64,000 bases of DNA, taken from assembly GCA_016165875.1 (NCBI GenBank), contig JABBOT010000014.1:3367726-3431725 (forward strand). The letters are read 5' to 3'. The notes under the pieces are model-generated. The model saw only the letters and a list, made by a program, of their open reading frames with translations, had not been told where the DNA came from and did not search any database. A program made the translations under genes and the position numbers. Of the stretch, positions 59,401-64,000 are shown one piece after another; the stretch's first letter is position 1; every line of letters starts with the position of its first letter. The stretch comes from Acanthopleura granulata. Taxonomy: Eukaryota; Mollusca; Polyplacophora; Chitonida; Chitonidae.

Positions 59401-60439
59401 TGCCATATAGGTGCTTACCCTTTGTACAATGAATAGGGCCATTAATACTTGTGCTCTCCATTCTTAGACTTTTACACCGCTAACAAACTGTAATGGTGTC
59501 AGTATAATACTCGAGCTTACATCCTGTTCTATAACGCAACCAATCAGTTCTGTCCACTCTAACTCCTCCCTGTCTTCGGGGTCAGCGTCCCAAACAGGGA
59601 AGTTACGAAAGGTAGAAGAACACACTCGGTCATTCGTAACGGAAGACAAAGGATCGTGTTGCATTTACATAGCCCGGCGTTGTTTGATTGTTTGAACCTA
59701 GTGCGGGGGTCGCACGTGTGTGTCGAATAGAATTTTGCGACGCAAAGTCGTCAATACAAGGGGAAAATATACGGATATTGGAAACTAACTTGTTATTTTA
59801 GTGAGGTTTCTTGCGCATAGTAATGGAAGTGAAAAAAATACTGTAACATAAGATGCTGATTTCTGTCTAGCACATGTCTTGCATCTCCTGATTACCTTAA
59901 GTCAAAGCAAATGAACCACGGTAAGAACGATTACCTGACGGATGGTCTCTCTGTTATTTATGTTGAAGGTATATGTCAGCCTAAAGGAGCAACTGATATG
60001 ACACTGACAGTAAATGGGTCTTCAGTTTAAATTTCGAAACTGAAAATGTTTATTTCACCGTCAATTCTTCGTCCATAAATATCATCGTTTCATTATGCAG
60101 GAAGGAGCGAAAGTGGCATCCGCACCCCCTCTCCCCTGTAGTACAAAAAAAAAACAATACAAGTAGCCCATTTAAAGAAAAATTTTTAATATTCATGCGA
60201 TGATCTTTTTTTAGTATTCGAAACACGGTATCAGTTGCACTTAAACGCAGCCTGCCCTAGCTACATGTGTGCATGACCAGATGACCTACATGTACATGTA
60301 TTAAAGCTGTCAAAACACATCCCTTACATCTGGGTTAAGTACGAACACGCAACGGCGAGCTGACGCGGGCTCTTCTCATTATAAGCGAGGTGTCGTGGAG
60401 GTGGAGCGCCTCCCTCCAGGTGTGCCATCTTTATTTCAT

Positions 60440-60760
60440 TGGCTGCTTGTTGTTGTTTTTCTTCTTTAAACTAAGGCGTCGAAAGCGACAACCAAAATGG
60501 AACTTCCGGGTCAATAATCGCAAGATTACTTTCCAAAAACGACAAATAACACAAACCACCAAAGAACTAAGAAAATATATAAAAAATAAAAAATTAGACC
60601 AGAATCATGCAAAGAGAAGCAGTTGACAGTTTTCAATCATCACGAAAAGACACGATGAATGTTCCAGGCGGATAAATAAAATTACTGTTCAAATCGTGTA
60701 ACATTTCAGTGTATATGGTGTCGATAATTAAATATGTATCTCAGTTGCGCTTTTCAAGAC
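60440..60760 (-). repeat. Unnamed dispersed repeat, copy 3
   Basis: Its reverse complement aligns with 3594-3930 and 28600-28985 ('ATCGACACCATATA', 'CTTGCGATTATTGACC'). Confidence 0.65.
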
Positions 60761-60769
60761 GTTAGTAAC

Positions 60770-62010
60770 TTCGAAGATCCGTATATGACCATTCATGGCA
60801 GTGGCGTTTAATTTCCAAGTGATTTTTGTAGCTAGGTCGTTGATGATGATTTCACACTTTTCATCGCCATGATATGGCTGAGATATTGACAACGTGGCGT
60901 TAAGCCAAAATCATTCATTCATTCATGAACAGCTTCCTTCGCCAGGTACCTGACAAACCTCCTGACGTAAGGCCCCAGGCGAAACAGTGAATGCTGGGTT
61001 CGCACGCTCGACCTCATTGGTGATGACCTGACAGTTGCAGTGAGCTAGCTACGCTTGTAATGACATTTTCAGGCTCAAATGGGCAAAGTTTTGCATGGTG
61101 GGATTAGACGAAAGCAGGGAGGTTACCCTTTCGTCTTTCTCCACTCTAACCCTAACCAACGTCATTTATAAGTGAAATTCTCTAAGTATGGGTGTTAAAT
61201 ATACGATATCCAATCCATCGATTATTTAATCGAATCAAGCAAATCAATCGCTGTGTTTTGTGAGAAAAAATGGTTACCTCCATCTTTATCTATCCACTGT
61301 GGGTTAATTTTTGTTGGCTGAAGACTGGAAATTGTAGTATGTGGGAGTCACGCTTCAGTCGCGTCTGTGAACCTATAATAGAAGTGTGGATGCGGGGAGG
61401 AGGGGAGACAGAGTAAAAAAAAGTGGTCTATACCAAGGTTACATGTGTTATGATACTTTACTCAGAAACTTGTTATCGCTTGATATAAAATGGCCGTTCG
61501 TAACTGCACGTGCTCCCAATGCATGACTTTCAACAGGTTGTGAAATACTGACAACATCACCAATGTAACCTCGCTTACTTACATTGCAAAAGCGCCAGGT
61601 CTCTCAAGAAGGGGGTCGTGAGTTCAAACCCAGCGAGCGGAGGAATCATCGATGCAGTGCGGCTGTCCCAAAAGTATATTTTAGTGACCTACATTTTCTT
61701 TACTAAGCCTTTTTCTTTGTAGGATATGAAATGTTCGTGCTAGTACCATCATGGCCGACATCTAACTTCAATTTAAACTGCATTACAAGTCATAAACATA
61801 TGAAACAGAAATAATGGTAACAACGAGAAGGCATTACACAGCTACGCATATGTAGACATGTCGTCGTAAACTGTTCAAATTAAGCGCAGTCTGCACCAAG
61901 TTATCATAGTAGTCACTGTTAGATTGGATCAGTTTGTGGAAAGCAAATATTTCTTTAGCGTTGACTTTCTAAGTATAAATACAAATTACATAATATAAGA
62001 CAGAAAACTT
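60770..62010. other. Stretch without recognisable genes
   Basis: Possible tRNA-like SINE scraps near 60940-61050 and 61590-61650 ('GTGAGTTCAAACCCAGC'). Nothing else. Confidence 0.4.
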
Positions 62011-62017
62011 AACATAT

Positions 62018-62606
62018 CATAACAGACTTTAACAAGGCACACTGTGACAGATGGGGATCTCACATAACAGACTTTAACAAGGTACACTGTGACAGATGGG
62101 GACCTCACATAACAGACTTTAACAAGGCACACTGCGACAGATGGGGACCTCACATAACAGACTTTAACAAGGCACACTGCGACAGATGGGGCCCTCACAT
62201 AACAGACTTTAACAAGGCACACTGTGACAGATGGGGACCTCACATAACAGACTTTAACAAGGCACACTGCGACAGATGGGGACCTCACATAACAGACTTT
62301 AACAAGGCACACTGTGACAGGTGGGGACCTCACATAACAGACTTTAACAAGGCACACTGCGACAGATGGGGACCTCACATAACAGACTTTAACAAGGCAC
62401 ACTGCGACAGATGGGGACCTCACATAACAGACTTTAACAAGGCACACTGCGACAGATGGGGCGCTCACATAACAGACTTTAACAAGGCACACTGCGACAG
62501 ATGGGGACCTCACATAACAGACTTTAACAAGGCACACTGCGACAGATGGGGTCCTCACATAACAGACTTTAACAAGGCACACTGCGACAGATGGGGACCT
62601 CACATA
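62018..62606. repeat. 45-bp minisatellite, about 13 units
   Basis: The unit 'CATAACAGACTTTAACAAGG' plus 'CACACTGCGACAGATGGGGA' plus five bases is highly uniform. Since 45 is a multiple of three, the minus strand shows a 210-codon open frame of a 15-residue repeat with two Cys. Most unit differences change the residue, which argues against selection for a protein. Confidence 0.9.
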
Positions 62607-62609
62607 TGG

Positions 62610-64000
62610 TGTATTCACGTCCCTTCACTTTGTGGTCCCCTCGCTGCCTCGATGTACTGGTGTATGAGCCTAGCACATGCACTCTGCTTCAACAGCGGGT
62701 TTAAGTTATTAACCTTCTTAGGTAGACTACATGTACGTGTATACCTGGCAAATAGTAGTGGCTTACTCTTCGCACTCTGTCTTCCTCTATTCATTTACCT
62801 GGACACCCAAAGACATAAATATGGGCATATATAGTATACAACTGAAATATGTAAAACGCTATTAATTATCGACAAGAAAGTTTTAAATCATATATGTGGA
62901 GATATTTTTATACAGACACCTATAATGTATAATACAGATATATCATTACGACTTCAGCTTTTTTTTTATGTATTCTTTGTTACTCTGCAGGCTACCTTTT
63001 GTCCTTATTTCAACCGACGCCTGAATGTAGAGTTAACAAACGCGTAGTTCACCGTAGTACACCGCAATAATTTTCCGAGATATATGAATCCTTTGTGAGC
63101 CCTTTTCAGACAACCCCGGTGTGGAATGACCTACTTAACGGGGCGACAAAAGAAAGAAAGAAAATCCTCTGTCCAGATAATGTAAGAAACCGTGCTTTTA
63201 TTGTACTTGTCCCGGATACGTAAATCCGGTAGTGATTATCCGGTTCGCCGAGCAATCTTGGCGAAAACAAACCAGTGCGTCTCAGAGACATATCTTTACA
63301 ATTTCTCACGACTTAAATGCTTACTTTTTGGGAGTGAAAGACTTTATGTTTTCCAAATACAAAAATACGTGCAGTGTAGTTATAATAATTGTTGCATGTT
63401 TTCGAAGCTTTCTATTTAATAAAAACTATGTTCAACTAACAAGACTAAAATGCAAATTGCGCAATCCGTGCTATTGTACCCAGCAACATGCAGTTATCAA
63501 AGGGAGGGGTTTGACTAACACTTGCTAGCACTTCTTGCTTTTCCTTGAAAACCATACAATCTGACAGAAGGTTTGTCACCCTATGTTCTAAGGATATAAT
63601 TTAAATCAAGCTTTTGTCTTCTATCTTATATTTCTGTAAAATATACTGGTAAGCAGAACTGCGTGATGAACCAATACTATAGAATGTGAATGTAATATAT
63701 CTTGTTTGGCATTTTTTCTTCTGCTTGCTGCACCAGACACATGTAACACGCACCATTTTACACAATGACTGTTTCAGGACGTGCAGATTATTTTTCATAC
63801 GGGTAACATAAACTATCAACTTAGTTTCAAATGCTAGAATATATTTGCATGGCAACAATTCCAGCCTTAGTGTGCAGTGTCATAATGAAGGTCACACATT
63901 CGGCACAGCTGGACTAGGTTACCTATATATAGATGAAATATGTAGTACATATAAGATTGATGGGTATTTTCATTAAAATGTTTAATTACGTAACATAATT
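62610..64000. other. Right end, no gene seen
   Basis: AT-rich with only short unlinked open frames. Confidence 0.4.

Noticed and set aside
61986..62618. 210-codon Cys-containing repeat protein
   Set aside because: Unit differences are mostly residue-changing and there is no gene context; treated as a minisatellite.

Overview
The window is eukaryotic DNA: AT-rich, intron-rich and crowded with decayed mobile elements. The commonest repeat is a tRNA-derived SINE with an A/B-box head and an (AATA)n tail, of a kind I associate with marine lophotrochozoans such as bivalves, gastropods and brachiopods. Together with DIRS-like and LINE relics this suggests a mollusc or brachiopod genome. The phylum call is inference.

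The only genes I can support are three paralogous six-exon genes that the sequence allows to be spliced exactly: gene A (18421-24916, +), gene B (32210-44331, +) and gene C (57783-51908, -). A and B lie head-to-tail and C is inverted, tail-to-tail with B. Intron phases (1,2,1,1,0) are the same in all three. Exons 1, 2 and 5 are 85, 172 and 116 nt in every copy. The spliced frames are open and give precursors of 397, 382 and 399 residues.

Each precursor has, in order: a signal peptide; a five-cysteine cluster (C-x11-C-x2-C-x4-C-x7-C); an extra C-x6-C pair; a roughly 30-residue Lys-rich amphipathic helix; 13-19 tandem Arg-Ile-Arg-Leu-Pro pentapeptides; a furin-type site (Lys-Arg-Lys-Arg-Arg); a second five-cysteine cluster (C-x10-C-x6-C-x2-C-x15-C); and a short conserved C-terminal domain with N-glycosylation sequons. 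Two five-cysteine clusters flanking a furin site is the layout of vertebrate clusterin, and most of the spacings fit. My reading is an invertebrate clusterin-like secreted family whose middle part has gained two strongly cationic, antimicrobial-peptide-like segments. This is the most interesting content of the window.

Layout: 1-1.7 kb, decayed DIRS-like retroelement; 2-13.5 kb, SINEs, a reverse-transcriptase scrap and otherwise unassigned sequence; 13.5-16.3 kb, dead LINE (-); 18.0 kb, a MITE; 18.4-24.9 kb, gene A; 24.9-32.2 kb, spacer with a second dead LINE; 32.2-44.3 kb, gene B with a 2.4-kb intronic minisatellite; 44.3-51.9 kb, spacer with SINEs; 51.9-57.8 kb, gene C; 57.9-64 kb, microsatellite, SINEs and a 45-bp minisatellite. 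Genes B and C share a promoter with a TATA box, a CCAAT box and a heat-shock-element-like triplet. Gene A's upstream region is different.
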